A stretch of 6,661 nucleotides of DNA. Source: Bacteroidota bacterium. Lineage in GTDB: Bacteria > Bacteroidota > Bacteroidia > NS11-12g > UBA9320. The notes below the pieces were generated by a model. It worked only from the letters and a program-made list of their open reading frames with translations, was not told where the DNA came from and searched no databases. Positions within the stretch are counted from its first letter, which is position 1, and every line of letters begins with the position of its first letter. The DNA lies in contig CANMPY010000103.1 of the NCBI GenBank assembly GCA_947499775.1, positions 1 to 6,661 of the forward strand, read 5' to 3'. This document shows positions 1-6,661 of the stretch, piece by piece. The position numbers were made by a program, and so were the translations under genes.

Positions 1-1
1 A

Positions 2-1312
2 ACAGGTGTTCTAACCTTAATGGCCGCCTTGGGATATGGAGAGTTGGCGGGCATGTTTCCAAAAGCTGGAGGGCAATATGTATACTTGGCCGAAGCCTAT
101 GGCAAAGGAACAGGATTTGTATTTGGGCTTATTACCTTTTTTGTAGTTCAAACAGGCGTAATAGCAGCTGTTGCTATTGCCTTTGCTAAATTTTCGGGGG
201 TGCTAATACCTTGGATTAGTCCCGAGAATATACTCCTCGATTTAGGAGCTATACAGATTAATTCACAGCAATTTATCGGCGTAGCTCTAATTTGGCTTTT
301 GTCGGGCAATAACCTTTTAGGCATCAAAAATGCAAAGATTGTTCAAGGTGTTTTTACAGTGGCCAAAATTGGATCCCTCTTGCTATTAATTCTTGCTGGT
401 ATTTATGTAGGGATTAATAGCGACGCTTTTGCACATAATTTATCGCAATTTTGGGATGCAAGAAGTACGAAAATAGGGGCTACTGGAGGTATAATTAAGG
501 AGTCGTTGCAAAACGGACAGCTGGTAATAGTAATAGGAATTGCCATGGTAGGATCTTTATTTAGCTGTGATGCTTGGAATAATATTACCTATACAGCTGG
601 TGAAGTAAAAAATCCGCAGCGAAACATTCCATATAGTTTAATGATAGGAACAGGGATTGTGGTGCTTCTGTATTTTTTAGCAAATGTTTCCTATTTTATG
701 CTTCTGCCAGTAGATGGCGACCCCTTAGGTGCTGATGTTTTGTCGCGCGGGATAATGTGGGCCGAAAATGAAAGAGTAGGTGTGGCAGCAGCCGGCGTAA
801 TTTTTGGTGGCGCTGCTATATTTGTTATGGCTTTAATGATAATGGTTTCTACTTTTGGATGTAATAATGGATTAATAATGGCCGGAGCACGATTGTATTA
901 TGCAATGGCAAAGGATAAACTATTTTTTAAACAAGCTGCCCGTATTAATACAAAAGGCGTTCCTGGAAATGCAATTATCATGCAAGCTTTTTGGGCTAGT
1001 ATTTTATGCTTGAGTGGAACCTATGGCAAATTATTAGATTATACCACCTTTGCTTCCTTGCTTTTTTATGTAATTACTATAGGAGGTATTATAGTATTAA
1101 GAATAAAACGACCTGAAGCTGAACGTCCCTATAAAACGTTGTTTTATCCACTATTGCCCATATTGTATATTGTTCTAGCAGGAAGTATTTCAGTAATTTT
1201 ATTGGTTTATAAGTGGGAAACGAGTCGTATAGCAATAAGTATAATAGGACTAGGGATACTCTCTTATTTAGTAATTAAGCGACGTAAAAAAGCCGAAGAT
1301 AATGATTTTTAA
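2..1312 (+). CDS. APC-superfamily amino-acid permease (LAT-like), 5' end missing
   Basis: This is an inner-membrane secondary transporter of the amino acid-polyamine-organocation superfamily. It probably moves amino acids by proton symport or exchange; the substrate cannot be read from sequence. The frame is open to the left edge: six codons (TGVLTL) precede the Met at base 20 and fall inside the TM2 motif 'ALGYGELAGMFPKAGGQYVYL', so that Met is internal. TM1 with its glycine-rich substrate-binding motif is lost, and roughly TM2 to TM12 remain (436 residues visible). 'SCDAWNNITYTAGEVKNPQRNIP' (about residues 190-212 of the visible part) matches the TM6-TM7 signature of LAT-type permeases (DGWnn...EVKNPxRNlP). 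'GCNNGLIMAGARLYYAMAKD' follows TM8, and the C-terminus is a lysine/arginine-rich cytoplasmic tail. It ends in TAA, 67 bases before the next gene, with no terminator seen. The family call is firm; the subfamily is an inference from motif memory. Confidence 0.9.
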   Translation, partial: TGVLTLMAALGYGELAGMFPKAGGQYVYLAEAYGKGTGFVFGLITFFVVQTGVIAAVAIAFAKFSGVLIPWISPENILLDLGAIQINSQQFIGVALIWLLSGNNLLGIKNAKIVQGVFTVAKIGSLLLLILAGIYVGINSDAFAHNLSQFWDARSTKIGATGGIIKESLQNGQLVIVIGIAMVGSLFSCDAWNNITYTAGEVKNPQRNIPYSLMIGTGIVVLLYFLANVSYFMLLPVDGDPLGADVLSRGIMWAENERVGVAAAGVIFGGAAIFVMALMIMVSTFGCNNGLIMAGARLYYAMAKDKLFFKQAARINTKGVPGNAIIMQAFWASILCLSGTYGKLLDYTTFASLLFYVITIGGIIVLRIKRPEAERPYKTLFYPLLPILYIVLAGSISVILLVYKWETSRIAISIIGLGILSYLVIKRRKKAEDNDF

Positions 1313-1379
1313 CGTGTTAGAAGGCATTTTAGATTTAATCATAATTTGTTTTCTTATTACCATTAAATAAATTTACACC

Positions 1380-2816
1380 GTGATTGAGAATTTTAGATTT
1401 TTTAATCTTTTTTTAGTTTCACTAACTCTCATTTGCAGTGTAAATTCACAATCTTTAGAATGGAGCAATACTCAAAAACTAAGAGGCCAATCTGTTTTAA
1501 CAACCATAGTAGGTGAAGACGAGTCGGGAATTTATTTAATGCGGCACAGAAATAAGTTTGTTTCTAAATTTATGGTCCTTGAGCGTTATCGCCAAAATCT
1601 TGGTTTTGAGAACAGTAAGAGTTTTATACTTAAGAATTCAAGAATTCTTTATGCGGATATGAACGAAAACGGAATTTTCATTGTGAAACTAATACAAAAT
1701 AGAAATGAAAAATTAGATTTATTAACCATGACCATTTTAAATACAAGTTTTGACGTGATACAACCCGAAACTGAAATTTGTAAGTTAGATAACGATTGGC
1801 ATTTAGCAGGATTTGATCCTATCATTAAGGCATCGCCCGATCATAAGCACTATTTAATGTTGATGCCATCTCATAAACACAATTTTAAATATGCCATTAC
1901 CGATACCAAAAATAGTATTCTTAATTTAGGAAATTTTAGTTTAGGATTAGATCATTTAACTGTTAATGTGAAAGACATACTCTTTGATAATGCATTAAAA
2001 TTCACTTTGCTAATTGCATCACAAACCAAGAGTGGCAAAGGAATTATGTACTCGATTTTTGAGAATAATGATTTAAAGCCAATAAACGATACCAATCATA
2101 TTCTCATTGAACCAAAACTATTTAAAGATTATAATACGAATATATCAGGGCTTACTGGTTTTTACACTTCAAATAGTGAGCATGGCTATGAAGGTAATTT
2201 TATAGCCAATTGGCAAAATCAGAATATCGACTCGATTAATTTGAAAAAAATTCCATTTACCTATGAAATACTAAAGGAATTGGAAGGTGAAACAAAAGCA
2301 TCTCTTGGTTTTTTGAACCCTAACTTTGAATTTATAAAATTGATTCAGCGTTCGGATGGAGGATTTATCAAAATTTGTGAAAATAAGTCCATTCGCAAAG
2401 AACAGGAAATGGTGATGGTAAATGGTATGCCATCGTCGCATGGGAAAAAGATTTACATTTTTGAAAACCTTCTTATTCAAAATTTCACGAGTACAGGGCA
2501 ATTGGATTGGGAAAATACAGTTTCAAAAAATCAGAATTCTATTAATGATGGGGGGTATTTGGGATCTGTTACTATTGGAGCAACACCCAATTCAATTAAT
2601 ATAATATACAATGACCCGATAGCTGTAGGGGGAGACATTGCGTTGGCTCAATTTTTACCGAACGGAGAAAAAACCATTAAGATTATTGCACATGGAGACG
2701 AAATGAATGCCTTTATTATTGCGAGTGAAGGAAAACAAATATCCCCTTATAAAATGGTGATTCCTGTTTTAAAAGACCGTAAGTTTGCCCTCTTAAAACT
2801 AAGTTTTAACCAATGA
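1380..2816 (+). CDS. Exported protein of unknown function, GTG start
   Basis: I do not recognise this 478-residue protein as a named family. The start is GTG at 1380: an in-frame TAA lies at 1368-1370 and the next in-frame ATG (about residue 54) would remove the signal sequence. Residues 1-24 form a type I signal peptide: short charged N-terminus, hydrophobic core FFNLFLVSLTLIC, and likely cleavage near VNS/Q, the Bacteroidota 'xNxQ' style. The Cys in the core does not sit in a good lipobox. The mature part has no membrane span and is rich in alternating short hydrophobic and polar stretches, as in beta-propeller or beta-sandwich proteins. Residues about 375-412 (LDWENTVSKNQ...NDGGY...INIIYND) resemble a pattern I recall from uncharacterised secreted Bacteroidota proteins; this is memory, not a search. 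The stop overlaps the next start by 4 nt, so both are probably co-translated. A near-match to the -7 box (TAATTTG, 1342-1348, spacer one base short) lies upstream but is weak. Confidence 0.85.
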   Translation: MIENFRFFNLFLVSLTLICSVNSQSLEWSNTQKLRGQSVLTTIVGEDESGIYLMRHRNKFVSKFMVLERYRQNLGFENSKSFILKNSRILYADMNENGIFIVKLIQNRNEKLDLLTMTILNTSFDVIQPETEICKLDNDWHLAGFDPIIKASPDHKHYLMLMPSHKHNFKYAITDTKNSILNLGNFSLGLDHLTVNVKDILFDNALKFTLLIASQTKSGKGIMYSIFENNDLKPINDTNHILIEPKLFKDYNTNISGLTGFYTSNSEHGYEGNFIANWQNQNIDSINLKKIPFTYEILKELEGETKASLGFLNPNFEFIKLIQRSDGGFIKICENKSIRKEQEMVMVNGMPSSHGKKIYIFENLLIQNFTSTGQLDWENTVSKNQNSINDGGYLGSVTIGATPNSINIIYNDPIAVGGDIALAQFLPNGEKTIKIIAHGDEMNAFIIASEGKQISPYKMVIPVLKDRKFALLKLSFNQ

Positions 2817-3790
2817 TACAGCTTATTCGGGATAGAGGAATTATTGGCATTCTTTTAGGAGTGCTTGTTATTATTTTTTCAAAAGTTTTTTTCGAACCCG
2901 TACCTGATTTTATTCAGGTTACCTATACACCCTTATTTTCAGCATTAAAATCGAGCATTGAATTTGTCCCAAATCTTGACATTATCTTAGGAATAACATT
3001 CATTATTGTCCAAGCTAGTTTACTCACTTATTTTTTAAATTATCACAAAGTAATTAGCGAACGATCATACTTCCCATTTATTCTATATATTTTATTTGCA
3101 GGCGTTTATAATGAACAATTTTATCTAAACCCAGCGTCTTTTCTTAATTTTTTTCTAATTTTAATTTTGGATCGAATGCTTCGACTTCAGGATAGTGGCA
3201 AAACCCCTGGGGTGTTATTTTTAGATATTGGAACCTTAATTGGTGTTGCAGTACTGTTTAGCAAAGAGGCTATTTTTTATATTCCTATTATAATAATTGG
3301 GTGCTTAATTATATACTCTTACAGTATTCAAAGAATTATTATTATAATGTTGTCAGTTTTTACTGTGCTATTTCTTACGGCGTGTACTTATTTTTTAATT
3401 GGAAAATTTGAACAGTTTAGTCTGTTTTTCCAGTACATCCCAATTAATTTGAGCCTCAATTTTAGTCATTGGCAAGAGCGATTTTATTTTTTATTGCTAA
3501 TCTTTCTTATTGCTTCAATCTTATCCTATTTTCATTTTCAATTTAGGAGCAAAAAAATAACAAACAAATCAAGGCGATTTGCTGGGGTATTCGTGCTTTT
3601 ATGGTTTATTGGATTGGCAATAGTGGTGTTTCAAGAGCTTAATCTTTGGTGCAATATGGCCTTGAATGTTATTCCGCTAACGGTCTTTTCTACGAATTAT
3701 TTCCAAGATACCACGGGAAAGGATTGGTTTAAAAATCTATTATTTGTTCTTTTGATAATAAGTTTGATCAATATTCAGATTAATTATTAG
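2813..3790 (+). CDS. Polytopic membrane protein, probably DUF6427-like
   Basis: This is a 325-residue integral inner-membrane protein with about nine or ten hydrophobic segments, roughly at residues 9-27, 55-75, 86-99, 107-122, 134-150, 154-170, 174-197, 222-243, 256-274 and 305-322. It has no signal peptide and no enzymatic motif I can name. The central block, residues 111-163 (LNFFLILILDRMLRLQ... LFLDIGTLIGVAVLF), resembles the conserved core of DUF6427, a membrane family found in Bacteroidota, as does the length near 300 residues. That assignment rests on recalled consensus and is moderate. In flavobacteria I recall this family near upp, but upp is not in this window. The ATG overlaps the TGA of the upstream exported-protein gene (ATGA, 2813-2816), which implies translational coupling and a shared transcript. 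No ribosome-binding sequence is seen, as usual in this phylum. Function is unknown; a role in the envelope together with the upstream secreted protein is only an inference from the overlap. Confidence 0.85.
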   Translation: MIQLIRDRGIIGILLGVLVIIFSKVFFEPVPDFIQVTYTPLFSALKSSIEFVPNLDIILGITFIIVQASLLTYFLNYHKVISERSYFPFILYILFAGVYNEQFYLNPASFLNFFLILILDRMLRLQDSGKTPGVLFLDIGTLIGVAVLFSKEAIFYIPIIIIGCLIIYSYSIQRIIIIMLSVFTVLFLTACTYFLIGKFEQFSLFFQYIPINLSLNFSHWQERFYFLLLIFLIASILSYFHFQFRSKKITNKSRRFAGVFVLLWFIGLAIVVFQELNLWCNMALNVIPLTVFSTNYFQDTTGKDWFKNLLFVLLIISLINIQINY

Positions 3791-3814
3791 GGAAAGGTTA
3801 ATATTTATATCAAA

Positions 3815-3822
3815 TAGTTTTG
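3815..3822 (+). promoter_or_regulatory. Second candidate -7 box upstream of frr
   Basis: TAGTTTTG fits the Bacteroidota -7 consensus TAnnTTTG exactly. It lies 74 bases before the frr start, so a transcript from here would carry a leader of about 65-70 nt. No TTG is seen at the expected -33 distance. In DNA this AT-rich the 6-base match could be chance, so I rate it below the box at 3872. Confidence 0.25.
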
Positions 3823-3871
3823 GTTTTTTTAATTTAATTATATGAATTCTTATTATTTCTGAGTTTGTACT

Positions 3872-3879
3872 TATTTTTG
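3872..3879 (+). promoter_or_regulatory. Probable frr promoter -7 box (TAnnTTTG)
   Basis: TATTTTTG is an exact match to the -7 element used by the Bacteroidota primary sigma factor (TAnnTTTG). It is followed by TCG and ends 16 bases before the frr ATG. Transcription would begin near 3883-3886, leaving a leader of only about 10-13 nt with no Shine-Dalgarno sequence. No convincing -33 TTG is present about 19-21 bases upstream, where the sequence is TTCTTATT. The position in a 105-base gap before a housekeeping gene supports the call. Confidence 0.5.
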
Positions 3880-3895
3880 TCGAATAGTAGTATAC

Positions 3896-4456
3896 ATGAG
3901 TGATATAAAAGAAATTGCGATGCTATGCCGTGAGCATATGGATAAATCGCTTGAGCATACCCGTATTGAATTTTCTCGATTAAGAGCAGGTAAGGCTATG
4001 CCATCTGTTTTGGATGGTGTAATGGTAGAATATTATGGATCGAATGTACCCTTAAATCAAATTGCCAATGTGAGTACGCCTGATGCACGCACAATTGTAG
4101 TGCAACCATGGGAAAAAACCATGATAGTAGTTATTGAAAAGGCTATAATGCAAGCCAATCTTGGGTTGAACCCGCAAAACGATGGCGTAATAATTATGAT
4201 TGCCGTACCTCCTTTAACTGAGGAGCGTAGATTAGGTTTGGTAAAACAAGTTAAGCATGAAGCCGAAAGCTCAAAAATTTCAATTCGAAACATTAGAAAA
4301 GATAGCATTGAGAAAATTAAGAAATTACAAAAAGATGGTCTAAGTGAAGATTTGGCAAAGGACGGAGAATCGGATATTCAAAAATTAGTAGACAGCTATA
4401 TTAAAAAAATAGATGAATTAGTGGTAGAGAAAGAAAAGGATATTATGACTATATAA
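3896..4456 (+). CDS. frr: Ribosome recycling factor (RRF)
   Basis: RRF acts with EF-G in the cytoplasm to split the post-termination ribosome into subunits, freeing tRNA and mRNA. The 186-residue product has the usual length (E. coli 185) and aligns end to end without gaps of note. Domain I helices are residues about 1-30 and 107-186, and the domain II beta barrel is about 31-104. Family signatures present are 'FSRLRAGKAMPSVLDGVMVEYYG' (26-48), 'LNQIANVSTPDARTIVVQPWEK' (53-74), 'IEKAIMQANLGLNPQNDG' (80-97), 'PPLTEERR' (105-112), 'ISIRNIRKD' (128-136, holding the Arg pair equivalent to E. coli R129 and R132) and the C-terminal 'KEKDIMTI'. The ATG is preceded by a good -7 box but no Shine-Dalgarno. 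pyrH, a very common upstream neighbour of frr, is absent; the preceding gene is the membrane protein, 105 bases away. An intrinsic terminator lies 116 bases after the stop, so the gene is probably monocistronic. Confidence 0.98.
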   Translation: MSDIKEIAMLCREHMDKSLEHTRIEFSRLRAGKAMPSVLDGVMVEYYGSNVPLNQIANVSTPDARTIVVQPWEKTMIVVIEKAIMQANLGLNPQNDGVIIMIAVPPLTEERRLGLVKQVKHEAESSKISIRNIRKDSIEKIKKLQKDGLSEDLAKDGESDIQKLVDSYIKKIDELVVEKEKDIMTI

Positions 4457-4773
4457 TTATTGAATACTTCATTTAATTAATTCGGACTTTGAACTAAAGT
4501 TGATGATTTAAAAGTTGATTTGTATCAGTTAAAACAAAATTAAGAATCCAGAATACACTCTGCTTATTGACCAACGCTTTAGAAAAGCAGAAAAGACGTA
4601 TTTCTTAAGCGTTTTTTATAAATGATCTGTGTAAAATTATTATGGTAGAAGCGAAGCTAAGCCCTGAAATGGAATAGGATGTATGCCGAGTCGTTTTGAT
4701 TAGAGCACAAAAAACAGATAGGCTTGTCTTAAACCCCAAACCATTCATAACACTTTATTTATAGATATCTAAA
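4457..4773. other. frr-uvrC spacer, 317 bases without a supported gene
   Basis: The first part (4457-4570) is AT-rich and holds a 9-base direct repeat, AAAGTTGAT, at 4496-4504 and 4511-4519. A terminator hairpin follows (4573-4617). The rest (4618-4773) has a more coding-like composition. On the + strand, in phase with uvrC, a frame runs from 4609 to the TAG at 4762-4764 but is broken by a TAG at 4675-4677. On the minus strand an open frame of 47 codons runs from ATG at 4748 to TAA at 4605. Neither has a ribosome-binding site or a recognisable product, so I call neither a gene. A 10-base palindrome, TAGATATCTA, sits at 4762-4771, two bases before the uvrC start. No TAnnTTTG box is found for uvrC, so its promoter is not identified. 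This half could be a gene remnant, a small RNA or the uvrC leader. Confidence 0.6.
4573..4617 (+). terminator. Intrinsic terminator downstream of frr
   Basis: The arms AACGCTTTAGAAA (4573-4585) and TTTCTTAAGCGTT (4601-4613) pair over 13 positions with a single T-T mismatch, enclosing a 15-base loop. The stem runs directly into TTTTTT (4612-4617). The U-run follows only on the + strand, so it would stop transcription coming from frr, not from the opposite direction. The stem is less GC-rich than in classical terminators, and a smaller hairpin (GCTTT-AGA-AAAGC, 4576-4588) could form first and compete with it. Confidence 0.7.
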
Positions 4774-6576
4774 TTGGGCAAAACAGAAGCACTTAAAGAC
4801 TCTATATTAAACATACCTGAGCTCCCAGGTATTTATAAGTATTACGATACTCAAAATACTCTGCTTTATATTGGTAAAGCAAAAAATTTGAAAAAGCGAG
4901 TTAGCAGTTATTTTACCAAACAGCATTTCGAAAATCGCAAAACAGAAGTTCTCGTCTCCAAAATTTGTCGCCTTGAATTTACGGTTGTTAAAACCGAGAT
5001 TGATGCACTATTATTAGAAAATAGCTTAATAAAAGAATTTAGACCACGCTATAATATTGCGCTCAAGGATGATAAATCGTTTCCGGTAATACGTGTTACC
5101 AATGAGCGATTCCCTAAAATTTATGCGATGAGAAACCCCATAAATGATGGCTCCGACTATTTTGGTCCTTATTCGTCGCCTCATGTCATGCACATCGTTT
5201 TAGATTTGGTGAAGCAAATTTACCCCATTCGAAATTGCAATTATGTGTTGAGTAAAAAAAACATTGAGGCAAATAAATTTAAAGTGTGCCTCGAATATCA
5301 AATTGGAAATTGCAAAGGAGCGTGCGAAGGGTTCGAAACTGAACTAGAGTATATGGAATCCATTAGCCGTATAAAAAATATTTTACGTGGAAACCTATCC
5401 GAAGTCAAAAATCATCTAAAAGGGGAGATGCTAAAAGCATCAAGTCAGTTGCAATTTGAACAAGCCAATAGGTTTAAATATAAACTGGATAAGCTTATTA
5501 ATTATCAAGGCCGTACAACGGTTGTAAGCATAACTATTACAAATGTTGATGTATTTAATATCAGCAGTTCTAATCAATTTGCGTTTGTCAATTATCTGAA
5601 AATTGTGAATGGAATGATTATTCAATCGCAAACCATAGAATACCGGAAAGTATTGGATGAGACCGATCAAGAGGTATTAGAAATGGCCATATTTGAATTG
5701 AGGGAGCGCTACAAAAGCACCGCAAAAGAAATAATCGTTTCACATAAGCTAGAATTAAGCATTGAAGGATTAAAATTTACAAACCCCAAGGCGGGAGATC
5801 GCAAAAAACTATTAGAAATAAGCATGTCGAATTTGCTTCATTTTAAGAAAGAAAAATTGGAGCAGTACGATAAATTAGACCCTGAATTGAGGATAAATCG
5901 CTTGATGAATCTTATGCAATCCGATTTAAAATTAAAAGTCATGCCTAAATATATTGAATGCTTTGATAATTCAAATATACAAGGACATTTTCCTGTATCG
6001 GCATGTGTGGTTTTTAGAAATGGCAAACCCTCAAAAAAAGAATACCGAATTTTTAACATTAAAACGGTTGAAGGTCCAAATGATTTTGCCACAATGGAAG
6101 AGGTGATTACGCGGCGCTATACCCGATTATTAAATGAAAATTCAGAACTACCCGATTTGGTAATTATTGATGGAGGAAAGGGACAATTAAGTTCAGCTGT
6201 TGAAGCTATGCAAAGGGTGGGGGTATTTGGCAAATTTGCAGTAATTGGGATAGCAAAACGACTTGAAGAATTGTATTATCCGGAAGATGCTTTGCCACTT
6301 TATATTGACAAGAAATCGGAGACTTTAAAAATAATTCAACAATTGCGCGATGAGGCTCATAGGTTTGGCATAACAAAGCATCGCGATTTACGCAGTAAAG
6401 GAAGCTTAGGTACTGAACTTACACAAATTAATGGAATAGGAACAGAAACCGCAAAACGTTTATTGCAGGTATTTAAAAGCATTAAAAATATTAAATCTCA
6501 GACTTTTGAATCCATAAGCACTGTAGTTGGAAAAGCCAAGGCAAAGGTGGTTATGGATGCATTAATGAAGGATTAA
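4774..6576 (+). CDS. uvrC: UvrABC excinuclease subunit C
   Basis: UvrC is recruited by UvrB at a DNA lesion and cuts the damaged strand on both sides during nucleotide excision repair. The 600-residue product is full length (E. coli 610). In order: the GIY-YIG nuclease (about 15-95; GIY 19-21, YIG 32-34, R42, and E82 in LLLEN) makes the 3' cut. Four cysteines (C155, C172, C180, C184) correspond to the iron-sulfur site reported for UvrC. A UVR motif (about 212-246) binds UvrB. The RNase H-like nuclease for the 5' cut has D398 (ECFDNSN), D437 (GPNDF), D466 (IIDGGKGQ) and histidines H529/H536 (RDEAHRF...KHR). A C-terminal helix-hairpin-helix pair (about 551-593) binds DNA. No key residue is missing. 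The start is TTG at 4774: a TAG stands in frame at 4762-4764 and no ATG or GTG lies between, while the first internal Met falls after the first nuclease. A TTG start without a Shine-Dalgarno suggests low expression. The upstream terminator indicates transcription independent of frr. Confidence 0.97.
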   Translation: MGKTEALKDSILNIPELPGIYKYYDTQNTLLYIGKAKNLKKRVSSYFTKQHFENRKTEVLVSKICRLEFTVVKTEIDALLLENSLIKEFRPRYNIALKDDKSFPVIRVTNERFPKIYAMRNPINDGSDYFGPYSSPHVMHIVLDLVKQIYPIRNCNYVLSKKNIEANKFKVCLEYQIGNCKGACEGFETELEYMESISRIKNILRGNLSEVKNHLKGEMLKASSQLQFEQANRFKYKLDKLINYQGRTTVVSITITNVDVFNISSSNQFAFVNYLKIVNGMIIQSQTIEYRKVLDETDQEVLEMAIFELRERYKSTAKEIIVSHKLELSIEGLKFTNPKAGDRKKLLEISMSNLLHFKKEKLEQYDKLDPELRINRLMNLMQSDLKLKVMPKYIECFDNSNIQGHFPVSACVVFRNGKPSKKEYRIFNIKTVEGPNDFATMEEVITRRYTRLLNENSELPDLVIIDGGKGQLSSAVEAMQRVGVFGKFAVIGIAKRLEELYYPEDALPLYIDKKSETLKIIQQLRDEAHRFGITKHRDLRSKGSLGTELTQINGIGTETAKRLLQVFKSIKNIKSQTFESISTVVGKAKAKVVMDALMKD

Positions 6577-6661
6577 CCTGTAAGCTTCCCCAAAAATAGT
6601 ACAATTTAAAAATAGACAAAAAGTAATTTATTTTATATAGTAAACACTGGTAATATTTTAT

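Noticed and set aside
20..22. ATG as the start of the permease gene
   Set aside because: The frame is open upstream to the edge and the Met lies inside the TM2 motif; using it would give an APC protein lacking TM1. The gene is cut by the window, not naturally short.
2271..2604. Open frames on the minus strand (2271-2501) and in another + frame (2422-2604) inside the exported-protein gene
   Set aside because: They lie wholly inside a longer gene with a signal peptide and consistent coding, have no recognisable product, and look like chance frames.
3815..3830. T-run after the membrane-protein gene as an intrinsic terminator
   Set aside because: The seven-T run at 3824-3830 has no inverted repeat in front of it; the sequence is better read as AT-rich promoter DNA.
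4196..4198. RRF Met101 where E. coli has the conserved Arg99 (…DIRVPLPPLTEERR)
   Set aside because: I recall Bacteroidota RRFs commonly having a hydrophobic residue here (for example VIIISVPPLTEERR), so this looks like a lineage trait rather than a lost catalytic residue.
4605..4748. 47-codon minus-strand frame as a small gene
   Set aside because: Its stop lies within the terminator stem, no -7 box or ribosome-binding site precedes its ATG, and the peptide is not recognisable. It is kept only as part of the spacer finding.
4057..6092. Minus-strand open frames inside frr (4057-4308) and uvrC (5440-5670, 5838-6092)
   Set aside because: They are antisense shadows of two highly conserved genes; their sequence is explained by the RRF and UvrC coding frames.
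6577..6661. Terminator or start of a new gene after uvrC
   Set aside because: I find no inverted repeat with a T-run, no TAnnTTTG box and no convincing start in these 85 bases.

Overview
The window is 6.66 kb of AT-rich DNA. It most likely comes from a member of the Bacteroidota, perhaps the Flavobacteriia/Sphingobacteriia side. Four things point there. No clear Shine-Dalgarno sequence precedes any start. Bacteroidota-type -7 promoter boxes (TAnnTTTG) lie in front of frr. RRF and UvrC have phylum-typical wording, such as 'VPPLTEERR' without the proteobacterial Arg and 'ECFDNSNIQG'. There is also a membrane protein resembling the Bacteroidota-restricted DUF6427 family. The genus cannot be named from this sequence.

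Layout: all five supported genes are on the + strand. (1) 2-1312 is the 3' part of an APC-superfamily amino-acid permease, LAT-like, cut by the left window edge before TM2. (2) 1380-2816 is an unrecognised exported protein with a GTG start and a signal peptide. (3) 2813-3790 is a polytopic membrane protein, probably DUF6427-like, which overlaps gene 2 by 4 nt (ATGA). (4) 3896-4456 is frr, ribosome recycling factor, with a well-matched -7 promoter box just upstream. (5) 4774-6576 is uvrC, the excinuclease subunit C, complete from a TTG start. Between frr and uvrC lie 317 bases holding a strong intrinsic-terminator-like hairpin (4573-4617) and about 150 bases of unexplained, coding-flavoured but interrupted sequence. 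The last 85 bases after uvrC contain nothing I can support.

How the genes relate: genes 2 and 3 form one translationally coupled unit whose products sit in or beyond the inner membrane. frr (end of translation) and uvrC (nucleotide excision repair) are housekeeping genes that appear to be separate transcription units, split by the terminator. The permease is functionally unrelated to its neighbours. I see no mobile element, CRISPR array, tRNA, rRNA or defence system. This is mostly an ordinary chromosomal core region. The best candidates for something undescribed are the gene 2-gene 3 envelope pair and the frr-uvrC spacer.
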